Assembly (NCBI GenBank): GCA_002789615.1
Contig: PFTO01000105.1
Coordinates: forward strand, 1-6,744
Origin: Acidobacteria bacterium CG_4_9_14_3_um_filter_49_7
Lineage (GTDB): Bacteria; Acidobacteriota; Holophagae; Thermotomaculales; Thermotomaculaceae
Direction: 5' to 3'
DNA: 6,744 nucleotides
Shown here: positions 1 through 6,391 of the stretch, in pieces
How positions within the stretch are numbered: position 1 is the first letter of the stretch
How the letters are laid out: each line of letters begins with the position of its first letter
Position numbers and translations under genes: made by a program
The notes under the pieces: model-generated
Told to the model about the DNA's origin: nothing
Databases searched by the model: none
What the model saw: only the letters and a program-made list of their open reading frames with translations

Positions 1-1515
1 ATTTAGAAACTGCTGATCTTCCGGTTTCAGTGGATGAATTGAGTCGGCATGGAGTAGCAAATAATAGGCAAACAGGTAGCGGTGCTCATTGTAAAATTGC
101 TTTGCCCGGGCCGCCGAAACCTGATAATCTCTTTCCCGCTCTTTTTTAATCTTAGAATTCCCCGGCGCAGACTTGACCTTTACGGTGTTCTGTTTTTTGA
201 AAGTTTTGTAGAATTGCTGCAGTCTGATCTGAGGAACCAGGAAGTAGGCGACAGTCGCAAGGACAACGAGAATTCCAACAACTATGCCAATTAGTACCAT
301 ATGCTTATTGCCTTTAACCATAACAATAGGCTTCTGTTTTCTTTTATTTCTGGGTGGAGCGGAATAATTCTGAACCGGCTCCGGGGCCCGTTGTGAGCCG
401 CCAAGGTCCTTTGCGTCGTAATCCAATTCCAGCGAAGCATTCAAATCTGGTGGTTCATCTGACATTCGCCTCCGGGCGGTGTCCAGCAGATCATTAAGCT
501 CCACGTGTTCCGGGTGTTCGTTCAGATGCTGTTCCAGGATTCTTACCGCGTCTCCTGCCCTGTGCGAGCTGAGCAGCTCCTCAACCTTTGCGGAAATAGT
601 GCTGATTCCGTATTGATGGGAGAGGCTTCTGATATATTCCCGGGACTCATCGAGTTTCGGGGAAGGACCGGATGTTTTTTCAAGCATATCCAGTGCGCCC
701 AATGCCTGATCCACGTCCCCCGCCCGTCCCATTGCGATGATTCGGCTCAGTTCCTGCGGGTCAGGTTCGCTTTCTGGCAAGGCAGATATTGGTTCTGAAT
801 AAGACTCCTCTGGAAGGGAGTCTTCATCTTCCACTTCCCGGCCGGCATTGGCGATGTACTCTTTCAAGATGACATTTTCAGGATCAAAGCGAAGGCCATT
901 TCGCCAGATTCTCAAAGCATTCTGAACATCTCCTACTTCGTACAGGGAGACCCCCCGTTGAATCAGCTCGTTCACATCCGTTTCATCCGACATCCCTGTC
1001 TCTCCATCTCCGAATCCTTCAACTGGAGATTCCGCAGTGACGGGAGCTTCAGATTCGGGGGAATGTGGGAAATCTATTTCGTCAGCGTCTTCGATCTCAA
1101 TGGCAGAGTGGGTGTCATCACTGGCTATGCCTGCGGCCCAGGATGCGGAAATTACCTCAGTGATGGAATCCTCCAACTCAGGGTCAATATCTTCAGGTGT
1201 AATCTCCAGGTGAATGTCTTCCGGTTTCTGCATTTCTTCCCTGGCATTTGCCACAAGGATTTCAAAATCCGGATCGTCCATTTCCGACAAAAATTCTTCG
1301 TGCAGTTCCATTATCCTGGAGTAGCGCTTTTCGTTCAAAAGGTGCCGGAAATTTTCCAGTGCCTTCTTTCTGGAAAGCGCATACAGCTTCTGCACCTTTT
1401 CGTGCTGGATACGGTCATGAAGCGGTTCAATCAGTTGAAGTGCCTCATATATGCGTCCTTCCTTGAAATAGTCGGCAGATTGTTTGATTCGCTTAATCAG
1501 GTCGGCTTTATCCAT
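1..1515 (-). CDS. TPR-repeat, single-pass membrane protein of unknown function (C-terminus cut by window edge)
   Basis: The frame is open for 505 codons from ATG 1513-1515 to base 1, so the stop and C-terminus lie outside the window. A TAA at 1525-1527 in the same frame just upstream makes this the first possible ATG. The ribosome site is weak (AGGT at 1527-1530, 11 bases away). The protein has helical-repeat segments at about residues 9-51 (YFKEGRIYEALQLIE), 182-215 (a clear TPR, SLYEVGDVQNALRIWRNGL followed by FDPEN), about 258-300 (GRAGDVDQALGALDML), 310-351 (HRAGDAVRILEQHL) and 468-505 (FYNEHRYLFAYYLLLHA). An acidic, low-complexity linker spans about 98-180. One transmembrane helix lies at about 406-427 (IGIVVGILVVLATVAYFLV), preceded by a Lys/Arg-rich stretch. 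The positive-inside rule puts the N-terminal repeats in the cytoplasm, but the segment after the helix is also basic, so topology is uncertain. TPRs mediate protein binding; the partner is unknown. It is the last visible gene of the run starting at 3744. I do not recognise a named family. Confidence 0.85.
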   Translation of the reverse strand, partial: MDKADLIKRIKQSADYFKEGRIYEALQLIEPLHDRIQHEKVQKLYALSRKKALENFRHLLNEKRYSRIMELHEEFLSEMDDPDFEILVANAREEMQKPEDIHLEITPEDIDPELEDSITEVISASWAAGIASDDTHSAIEIEDADEIDFPHSPESEAPVTAESPVEGFGDGETGMSDETDVNELIQRGVSLYEVGDVQNALRIWRNGLRFDPENVILKEYIANAGREVEDEDSLPEESYSEPISALPESEPDPQELSRIIAMGRAGDVDQALGALDMLEKTSGPSPKLDESREYIRSLSHQYGISTISAKVEELLSSHRAGDAVRILEQHLNEHPEHVELNDLLDTARRRMSDEPPDLNASLELDYDAKDLGGSQRAPEPVQNYSAPPRNKRKQKPIVMVKGNKHMVLIGIVVGILVVLATVAYFLVPQIRLQQFYKTFKKQNTVKVKSAPGNSKIKKERERDYQVSAARAKQFYNEHRYLFAYYLLLHADSIHPLKPEDQQFLN

Positions 1516-1547
1516 ATTGTGATTTTACCTAAATATATGGATGGAAG

Positions 1548-2162
1548 TCAATAACCCATTGGCTCATTCAGAATAAAGATGACAAACCTTGCTCCAGCCG
1601 GGCAATATTCGTGAATAACAAACACCCGATCCAGTCGGCTATCATCCAGACAACCATGGCATCGCATGTCTGAAACGCAAGGGGGAGTGGCACCCAGGCG
1701 TTCGGCATTCAATGGAGTGGCAACATTGCGGATCCTGGCTACGGCTTTGGACAGGTTTTTGCAGAGCTTATTTGGGGTGACAATAAAGAGAATGTTTTTC
1801 GGCCCGAAAATCGATGCGGCTGCGCGATTTCCGATTCCGTCAGCGTTCACGATGATTCCATCCTCGGTAACGGCATTGACAGCGGTAACAAACAGATCTG
1901 TGGAAAGCTGTTGACGGCGTGTGACAGATTTGTCCACTTCAGGGTCCCAGTGATCCCATACGATTTTCCCGGCTTTTCGGGAAAGATCGTGCAATTCCAG
2001 TTTACGGGTAGTGACGGATCCGCCGAAGCCAACGGAGCTGACACCGATTAGTTCCTGCTCAAAAGCCGCACAGAGTTGTTTCCGATCGTCAAACACCTTT
2101 ACATTCTGAAAGCCCCGGCGATTGAAATGTGCTGCCAGGCGGCTCTGTGCGTCACTGGTCAT
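1548..2162 (-). CDS. LUD-domain (DUF162, LutC/YkgG-like) protein
   Basis: A complete 204-residue protein that is nearly all one LUD domain, the usual length for stand-alone members. Family marks are the glycine-rich GFGGSVTTRKLEL segment (residues 45-57), the core DLFVTAVNAVTEDGIIVNAD (89-108), then GNRAAASIFGPKNILFIVTPNKL (111-133), and a C-terminal cysteine cluster C162-x5-C168-x2-C171. LutC of Bacillus belongs to this superfamily and works with LutA and LutB in lactate oxidation. Neither partner is in the window, so a lactate role is only a family-level guess. As I recall, related stand-alone proteins carry a fourth cysteine shortly after the third, in a 'DRIC'-like position. Here that position reads DRVF, and the next cysteine is C187, so metal binding may be altered. 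The start is fixed by a TAA directly upstream (2166-2168). There is little Shine-Dalgarno sequence, and the gene overlaps the preceding carboxypeptidase gene by 11 bases, which suggests translational coupling. No signal peptide is seen; it should be cytoplasmic. Confidence 0.88.
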   Translation of the reverse strand: MTSDAQSRLAAHFNRRGFQNVKVFDDRKQLCAAFEQELIGVSSVGFGGSVTTRKLELHDLSRKAGKIVWDHWDPEVDKSVTRRQQLSTDLFVTAVNAVTEDGIIVNADGIGNRAAASIFGPKNILFIVTPNKLCKNLSKAVARIRNVATPLNAERLGATPPCVSDMRCHGCLDDSRLDRVFVIHEYCPAGARFVIFILNEPMGY

Positions 2163-3744
2163 TACTTAAGAGCCCGAGCTTCAGGTCACAGTCTTCGGGC
2201 AGCCTGTAAATTGGATAATCACCGGGTATGTTGCGCCACTCAGACGGATAAATCATGGTAGACCAGAACCCATAACGATAGATGGCATCTTTGCTTTCCG
2301 GCTCCAGCAAGGCGCTTGCAAGCTGACGGAAAATCTGAGAACGGTCCAAAGGTATGGCATACCAGTCTGGCGGTACGATTTTCTCAGTGGAGCGCCAGTT
2401 TCCTTCAATGTCATCCATCATTACATGTCCCTGGAAGGGACGGTCCCTGTATGTGATTTTTGAGAAATGGAAAATACGGCAGTTGGCTGTGAGAGAAGAA
2501 AGTATCTTGTACACATGAATGCCGTGCTCCTGCAGTTTTTTCTTCAGTCCGTTCATTCCCTTAGGGAAAACATAAAAACCATTGATTTTCTCCATTTCCC
2601 CGCTGAAATCCCCCATGAAATCAAGTTTTTTGTCTATCTGATCTGAAGTGGTGACTCTTTGCCCCTTCTCATTCCGGTATTCTCTGAATCCGTGGATGGT
2701 GATTTTTTCAGGGAAGGCATTTGCTTCCACATGGTCCCAGAATTCCACACCCGGCTTCTTTCTAAACTGGTGGACCAACTGTTTCATTTCTTCCTGATGT
2801 GAGGCTGAAAAGCGAAGCAGGCTGTCAAGAAATGCATAGCAGGCCTTGATTCTGGTGGGAAAATCCGAGTAGGCATAATTTTCATCGAGAAAAGAAAAAG
2901 AGCCCTTGGCGCCGAAATAATCCACTCCTACCATGAGCATGGAAGGGAACTGACGCCATTGCTTTGGGTTGGCCACATCATCAAAATTTCCATAGGGGAT
3001 AGCTTCAATGTTGTATTCTCTCTTTGCGTAGTCATTTACCCATGGGCGAAGTGTCTGGTAGATGTAGTGGTGGATTTCCACGCTGCCATTGGGATTTCTT
3101 CCCCATATCCAGGTCAGGGGCTCCGTGTGGTGAGAGCCATTGGTGGTATGGCAATCCACATAAACCAGGGGCAACCACTGGTTGTACAGCTGGACCAGTC
3201 CCCGTGCTTCGGGGCTTTCCAGTTTGACGAAATCCCTGTTCAAATCCATGTTCAGACCGTTTGTGCGGACACCTACGCCGTTTTCAACCTGTTGGTAGGA
3301 ACGATGGGTCGGATCGATTTTCTCGTTGCCATCGGGGTTGAATACCGGGACAAGGAGGATATTGAATTTCTCCAGGGCAGGGTGGTCCTTTGCCAGCATG
3401 TCCCGTGTCAGCATCTGGAGCGCTTCTTTCCCCTCAACTTCTCCCGCGTGGATGTTGGCTACCAGTAAAACGGCTGGTTTGTTGGATTGACCGGGGGAAG
3501 CCTGGGCCGGTTTTCCCAGGATTACAAGGGGAATGCTTCTCTTCTCAAAGGTCTGGCCGATGGAGCTGAGAATGACCTGTTTCGGGTAACGGGATTGAAG
3601 TTCACTGAAGAAAGAGAGCACGTCATTCAGTCTGGAAGTGCTTTTATAATCTGTCCGTTCCGGTACAGTTTGAAGGGACTCATGATTTCTTGCCAGGGCA
3701 GAAATCTGTATTAGAATCAGCGAAAGAATGAGAAGTTTCTTCAT
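2152..3744 (-). CDS. Secreted M14-family zinc carboxypeptidase
   Basis: A 530-residue protein from ATG 3742-3744. This start gives an immediate signal peptide (MKKLLILSLILIQISALA, likely cut after Ala18) and has a G-rich ribosome site (GGGGG) just upstream. The same frame extends to an ATG at 3801, adding 19 residues before the signal, which I judge unlikely. The M14 catalytic domain covers about residues 35-310. Zinc ligands are H99 and E102 in NIHAGEVEGKEA, and H199 in VDCHTTNG. N169/R170 in DLNRDF match the substrate-carboxylate pair of carboxypeptidase A, and E288 in FLDENYAY fits the catalytic glutamate. NPDGNE (about 136-141) is another family mark. A C-terminal region of about 210 residues holds the LLEPES motif (479-484) seen in bacterial relatives of this type. 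It should remove C-terminal amino acids from peptides in the periplasm or outside the cell; the substrate is unknown. It appears to be the first gene of a run with the LUD and TPR genes. Confidence 0.92.
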   Translation of the reverse strand: MKKLLILSLILIQISALARNHESLQTVPERTDYKSTSRLNDVLSFFSELQSRYPKQVILSSIGQTFEKRSIPLVILGKPAQASPGQSNKPAVLLVANIHAGEVEGKEALQMLTRDMLAKDHPALEKFNILLVPVFNPDGNEKIDPTHRSYQQVENGVGVRTNGLNMDLNRDFVKLESPEARGLVQLYNQWLPLVYVDCHTTNGSHHTEPLTWIWGRNPNGSVEIHHYIYQTLRPWVNDYAKREYNIEAIPYGNFDDVANPKQWRQFPSMLMVGVDYFGAKGSFSFLDENYAYSDFPTRIKACYAFLDSLLRFSASHQEEMKQLVHQFRKKPGVEFWDHVEANAFPEKITIHGFREYRNEKGQRVTTSDQIDKKLDFMGDFSGEMEKINGFYVFPKGMNGLKKKLQEHGIHVYKILSSLTANCRIFHFSKITYRDRPFQGHVMMDDIEGNWRSTEKIVPPDWYAIPLDRSQIFRQLASALLEPESKDAIYRYGFWSTMIYPSEWRNIPGDYPIYRLPEDCDLKLGLLSNDQ

Positions 3745-4012
3745 ATTGCCCCCGACTTTGAATAGCGCTTTCATTTTTGCATTCATGCACAGATCCGTCA
3801 ATTGAAAAGTGATTGGGAAAAGAGGTGATGGGGGATGACTTCAGAAAAGAGAGGGGAAGGGCAATTTTCCATATTTGCGACTCATGGCGATTTGGGGGCT
3901 AGTTTCAGTAGTGCCCGGTGTTGCCAGTTCTGGACCCTCTGACACCGAACTCCCAAATCCGGACGTCCGTCAATTCGCAGAGAAGTCAGAGAATCCGGGA
4001 AAGCAGAATAGA

Positions 4013-4041
4013 ACGGGGACTGGTAACGTCTCCGTCTTTTT
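4013..4041. terminator. Possible hairpin terminator downstream of the YyaL gene
   Basis: ACGGGGAC (4013-4020) and GTCTCCGT (4028-4035) form an 8-base-pair stem around a 7-base loop. Read as plus-strand RNA, the stem is continuous with one G-U pair and is followed by C and five T (4037-4041). Read as minus-strand RNA, the direction of the YyaL gene, the same pair becomes an A-C mismatch and the tail is the poorer TTCTATTCT. It lies about 75-100 bases past the YyaL stop. It could act in both directions, but the orientation with the better U-tract faces away from the annotated genes. Confidence is low. Confidence 0.3.
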
Positions 4042-4059
4042 CCATTCTGTTTCTTTCGT

Positions 4060-4093
4060 TCAACATTCAACATTTGCACTCAACATCCGGCAC
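4060..4093. repeat. Short degenerate tandem repeat, TCAACAT units
   Basis: The heptamer TCAACAT occurs three times, at 4060-4066, 4067-4073 and 4080-4086. The last two begin 13-14-base units that both end in GCAC (4067-4079 and 4080-4093). On the minus strand this reads as ATGTTGA units. It sits 20-50 bases past the YyaL stop. Similar low-complexity strings are common between genes in some bacterial genomes. No function is implied. Confidence 0.5.
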
Positions 4094-4113
4094 TCCGCAT
4101 CGTCTTACTCCTG

Positions 4114-6195
4114 CTAATTTCGGAGGGGTCGGAGTACCTGATCCAGTCTGGTGGTGGGGGCAGCGCAGGCGAAGTTGCGGCAGAGATAATAGGTCAGTTT
4201 CCCTTTCAGTGGAGTGAGACCCTTTGTGAATGGGGCAAGGGCGGCTATCCTTTCCGTATTTCCCGGGCTGACTGCCAGCACAGAAAGGGTGGGGAGGAAC
4301 AAACGACGCAGTGAATTCAGGTTGTGGCGGGTATCTGTGACCGTTTTCTTCGAGACCGCCACCAACTCGGCGGGCCCGGTAAGTATGGTACAGATACCGG
4401 ACAGCATATAGCAGAATCCCGTAGGATATTGCCCAATATTTTTTGAAAATGCCTGAGACGTGGTTTCAGCGAGACGGCTGAATTCGACGTTACCGGTAAG
4501 TTCCCCAAGGCGGGCGAACACATGAAATGCGACGGAGTTTCCGGAAGGGATCGCACTGTCGAACGCGTCTTTTTGTCTGAAGAGAAGTGTTTTTTTACCG
4601 GAGGTATTATAGAAACCGTCGGATTTGGGATCATGAAACCTTTTTACCATAATACGCGCCAGTTTTACCGCATTTTCCAGCCACTTGACGTCGTAATCTG
4701 CTTCGTACAGATCCAGCAATCCCTGCACCAGAGAAGCGTAGTCGTCCAGGAATCCCGGGATGGCCCGTTCATTGCCAATGTAGCGATGGTAGAGTGTTTC
4801 CTCTGTCCACATGTTATTCAAGATAAAGTCTGCCGCATTTCGGGCGGTCTTCAGGTAATCGGCATTGCCTGTTGCCATGTGTGCCCTCGAATAGGCACTG
4901 ATCATCCAGCCGTTCCAGTCACAGAGAATCTTATCATCCCGAAAAGGACGGGGCCTTGCTGCCCTTGCTTTTTTGAGCTTTTCTATGGCTGAGTGAAATC
5001 GTTTTTCCAGTTCCGGGTGTTTCTCAAATTTACGTTTCAGCTGGTTTTCAGATCCCGGTGTTGTATAGAGAATATTATTTCCGGATCCTCGATTATCCGG
5101 TTCCTGAAAATTGCCGTTTTCCTTCATATTGAAATAGGAAAGGATGAGAGAGGCAGTCTCTTCTCCGACAATCTTGCGGACCTCTTTTGTTGACCAGAGA
5201 TAGAAGGTGCCTTCAAGTCCTTCGCTGTCCGCATCCTCTGCAGAGTAGAATCCGCCAGCTGGAGACGTGAGCCTCTTTGAGACGTAGGAAAGAATTCCGT
5301 CCATTGTGTTTTGAAACCGCGTTTTACCGGATATCTGCCAGGCCTCCAGATAGGCAATGGCAAGGAGAGCCTGGTCATACAGCATCTTTTCAAAATGGGG
5401 AACCAGCCATTCCCTATCTGTGGAATACCGGTGAAATCCGCCATCCAGATGGTCCCGGATTCCCCCCATTTCCATCTTCTCCAGGGTTTGAAGTGCCATA
5501 TCCCTGGACTGTCCACCGCCGGTGAGTTTCCAGTGCCGGAAAAGAAAGAACAACTGGTGAGGTGTGGGGAATTTGGGGTAGCTGCCGAACCCGCCATACT
5601 GGGAGTCATAGAGCTTCGCCAATTGCTGATAACAGGCTGTTACAGCGTCTTTTCCCGGGACTTTACCGCTTGTATCCGGTTGGAATGAGAGTGCGGTCTG
5701 CAGTTTTGCTGCGGTAGCGAGAATGCTGTCCCGGTTATGGGTCCACATTTCCGTGATCCTGGGCAATAGCTGCAGAAGTCCTGTTCTGCCGTAGCGGCCA
5801 TTTTTGGGAATGTAGGTGCCTGCAAAAAAAGGGACTTTACCCGGTGTCATGATAATAGTCAGAGGCCAGCCGCCTGAACCGGTCATCAGTTGACAGACCC
5901 GCATGTAAACGGCGTCAATATCCGGGCGCTCTTCCCGGTCCACCTTGACGCACACAAAGTCTTTATTTAGAACCTCGGCGATCTCCGTGTCTTCAAAGCA
6001 CTCCTGCTCCATGACATGGCACCAGTGACAGGTAGAGTAGCCAATAGATAAGAAAACAGGGACATCTCGTTTTTCTGCCAGGTCAAATGCGGGCTTTCCC
6101 CATGGATGCCAATTCACAGGATTGTGCGCATGTTGTTGCAGATAGGGACTTTTCTCGTGAATCAAGTGGTTGGAGTGTTTGGCTTCGGGTTTCAT
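4114..6195 (-). CDS. yyaL: YyaL/DUF255 family protein: thioredoxin-like domain plus helical barrel
   Basis: A complete 693-residue protein, about full length for the family that includes Bacillus YyaL and animal SPATA20 (spermatogenesis-associated protein 20). The N-terminal thioredoxin-like domain (about residues 5-165) opens with the conserved SPYLQQHAHNPVNWHPWG, has the redox-type motif C56-H-W-C59-H, then VDREERPDID (85-94) and GGWPL (108-112), where P111 fits the cis-proline next to a thioredoxin active site. The rest (about 170-690) is the alpha-helical barrel resembling N-acylglucosamine 2-epimerase or glycosidase folds, with HFEKMLYDQALL and SAEDADSEG typical of the family. The C-terminus YLCRNFACAAPTT also matches. 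The biochemical activity is not established; a disulfide-related or carbohydrate-related role is inferred from the folds. No signal peptide is seen, so it is probably cytoplasmic. A strong TGAGGAGA ribosome site fixes the start. The gene is transcribed away from the phosphofructokinase gene and probably on its own, given the gap downstream. Confidence 0.95.
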   Translation of the reverse strand: MKPEAKHSNHLIHEKSPYLQQHAHNPVNWHPWGKPAFDLAEKRDVPVFLSIGYSTCHWCHVMEQECFEDTEIAEVLNKDFVCVKVDREERPDIDAVYMRVCQLMTGSGGWPLTIIMTPGKVPFFAGTYIPKNGRYGRTGLLQLLPRITEMWTHNRDSILATAAKLQTALSFQPDTSGKVPGKDAVTACYQQLAKLYDSQYGGFGSYPKFPTPHQLFFLFRHWKLTGGGQSRDMALQTLEKMEMGGIRDHLDGGFHRYSTDREWLVPHFEKMLYDQALLAIAYLEAWQISGKTRFQNTMDGILSYVSKRLTSPAGGFYSAEDADSEGLEGTFYLWSTKEVRKIVGEETASLILSYFNMKENGNFQEPDNRGSGNNILYTTPGSENQLKRKFEKHPELEKRFHSAIEKLKKARAARPRPFRDDKILCDWNGWMISAYSRAHMATGNADYLKTARNAADFILNNMWTEETLYHRYIGNERAIPGFLDDYASLVQGLLDLYEADYDVKWLENAVKLARIMVKRFHDPKSDGFYNTSGKKTLLFRQKDAFDSAIPSGNSVAFHVFARLGELTGNVEFSRLAETTSQAFSKNIGQYPTGFCYMLSGICTILTGPAELVAVSKKTVTDTRHNLNSLRRLFLPTLSVLAVSPGNTERIAALAPFTKGLTPLKGKLTYYLCRNFACAAPTTRLDQVLRPLRN

Positions 6196-6200
6196 GGACG

Positions 6201-6208
6201 TCTCCTCA
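6201..6208 (-). promoter_or_regulatory. Ribosome binding site of the YyaL gene
   Basis: The minus strand reads TGAGGAGA, five bases before ATG 6195. It is the strongest Shine-Dalgarno site of the minus-strand genes here and supports this start codon. Confidence 0.8.
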
Positions 6209-6272
6209 CGAAGAGAATAGCATGAATGGAACTACACGTCCATGGAAACATTACAAAAAAAGCAAGAATAGG

Positions 6273-6300
6273 TTCCCCGGGTTTTGCGCCGGACGGGGAA
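6273..6300. promoter_or_regulatory. Inverted repeat in the divergent intergenic region, possible operator
   Basis: TTCCCCG (6273-6279) and CGGGGAA (6294-6300) are perfect 7-base inverted copies with a 14-base spacer, so the arm centres are 21 bases apart, about two helical turns. The repeat ends 11 bases before the proposed -35 box of the phosphofructokinase gene and lies about 80 bases upstream of the YyaL start. That layout suits a dimeric regulator. As a hairpin it has no adjacent T-run on the plus strand, and on the minus strand the T-run comes 11 bases late, so it is a poor terminator. Function is inferred. Confidence 0.35.
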
Positions 6301-6311
6301 TAGAGTAATGC

Positions 6312-6340
6312 TTTACAAAAGGCATAATGATGACTATATT
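6312..6340 (+). promoter_or_regulatory. Sigma70-type promoter of the phosphofructokinase gene
   Basis: TTTACA (6312-6317) and TATATT (6335-6340) each match the consensus at five of six positions and are 17 bases apart, the optimal spacing. Transcription would start near 6347, leaving a leader of about 40 bases before ATG 6386 with the ribosome site correctly placed. Confidence 0.65.
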
Positions 6341-6361
6341 GTGATAAGTGATTCAGTTTCC

Positions 6362-6391
6362 CAAATGACTCCGGGAGGATGGCAAATGACT
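6362..6391 (+). repeat. 9-base direct repeat around the phosphofructokinase ribosome site and start
   Basis: CAAATGACT occurs at 6362-6370 and 6383-6391, 21 bases apart. The second copy holds the start codon. The first holds an ATG (6365) in the same frame, and the ribosome site GGGAGGA lies between them. Starting at 6365 would add seven residues (MTPGGWQ), but no Shine-Dalgarno sequence precedes that ATG. Confidence 0.55.
6373..6379 (+). promoter_or_regulatory. Ribosome binding site of the phosphofructokinase gene
   Basis: GGGAGGA, with the core GGAGG at 6374-6378, sits seven bases before ATG 6386. It decides this start over the in-frame ATG at 6365 and over the out-of-frame ATG at 6379, which meets a stop after four codons. 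Confidence 0.8.

Larger units (their letters stand above)
3745..4113. other. Non-coding gap with degenerate repeats, between the YyaL and carboxypeptidase genes
   Basis: This 369-base stretch separates two minus-strand genes. Short open frames cross it on both strands, but none has a ribosome site or a recognisable protein; the 65-codon minus-strand frame at 3882-4079 is rich in Arg/Lys and looks like translated repeat sequence. It contains a hairpin (4013-4041) and short TCAACAT repeats (4060-4093). There is also a longer inverted repeat, CGGTGT at 3916-3921 with ACACCG at 3942-3947, holding a small inner CCAG/CTGG stem, and a 10-base palindrome CGGACGTCCG at 3960-3969. About 3805-3862 is purine-rich on the plus strand. 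The carboxypeptidase promoter should be here. On the minus strand a TTGACG (plus positions 3796-3801) resembles a -35 box, but no fair -10 lies at the right distance, so I call no promoter. Confidence 0.7.

Noticed and set aside
958..1554. 198-codon plus-strand open frame
   Set aside because: It is antisense to the TPR gene, which has domain structure, a transmembrane helix and a start fixed by an upstream stop. The antisense product resembles no protein family.
2959..3468. 169-codon plus-strand open frame
   Set aside because: It is the antisense shadow of the M14 catalytic domain, whose active-site motifs show the minus strand is coding.
3745..3801. 19-residue N-terminal extension of the carboxypeptidase to ATG 3801
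   Set aside because: It would bury the signal peptide behind a polar stretch, and the start lacks a ribosome site, whereas ATG 3744 has both a G-rich site and an immediate signal peptide.
3796..3801. TTGACG on the minus strand as a -35 box for the carboxypeptidase gene
   Set aside because: No reasonable -10 hexamer is found 16-18 bases downstream, and the same string occurs again at 3968-3973 without one.
3810..3862. G-rich runs as a possible G-quadruplex
   Set aside because: The loops between G runs are up to about 20 bases, too long for a convincing quadruplex.
3882..4079. 65-codon minus-strand open frame in the gap
   Set aside because: It has no ribosome site, a low-complexity basic composition and overlaps the repeat units; it resembles translated non-coding repeat sequence.
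6214..6222. Extended -10 (TGCTATTCT) on the minus strand for the YyaL gene
   Set aside because: Transcription would begin inside the ribosome binding site (6201-6208), leaving no usable leader, and the hexamer matches only four of six positions.
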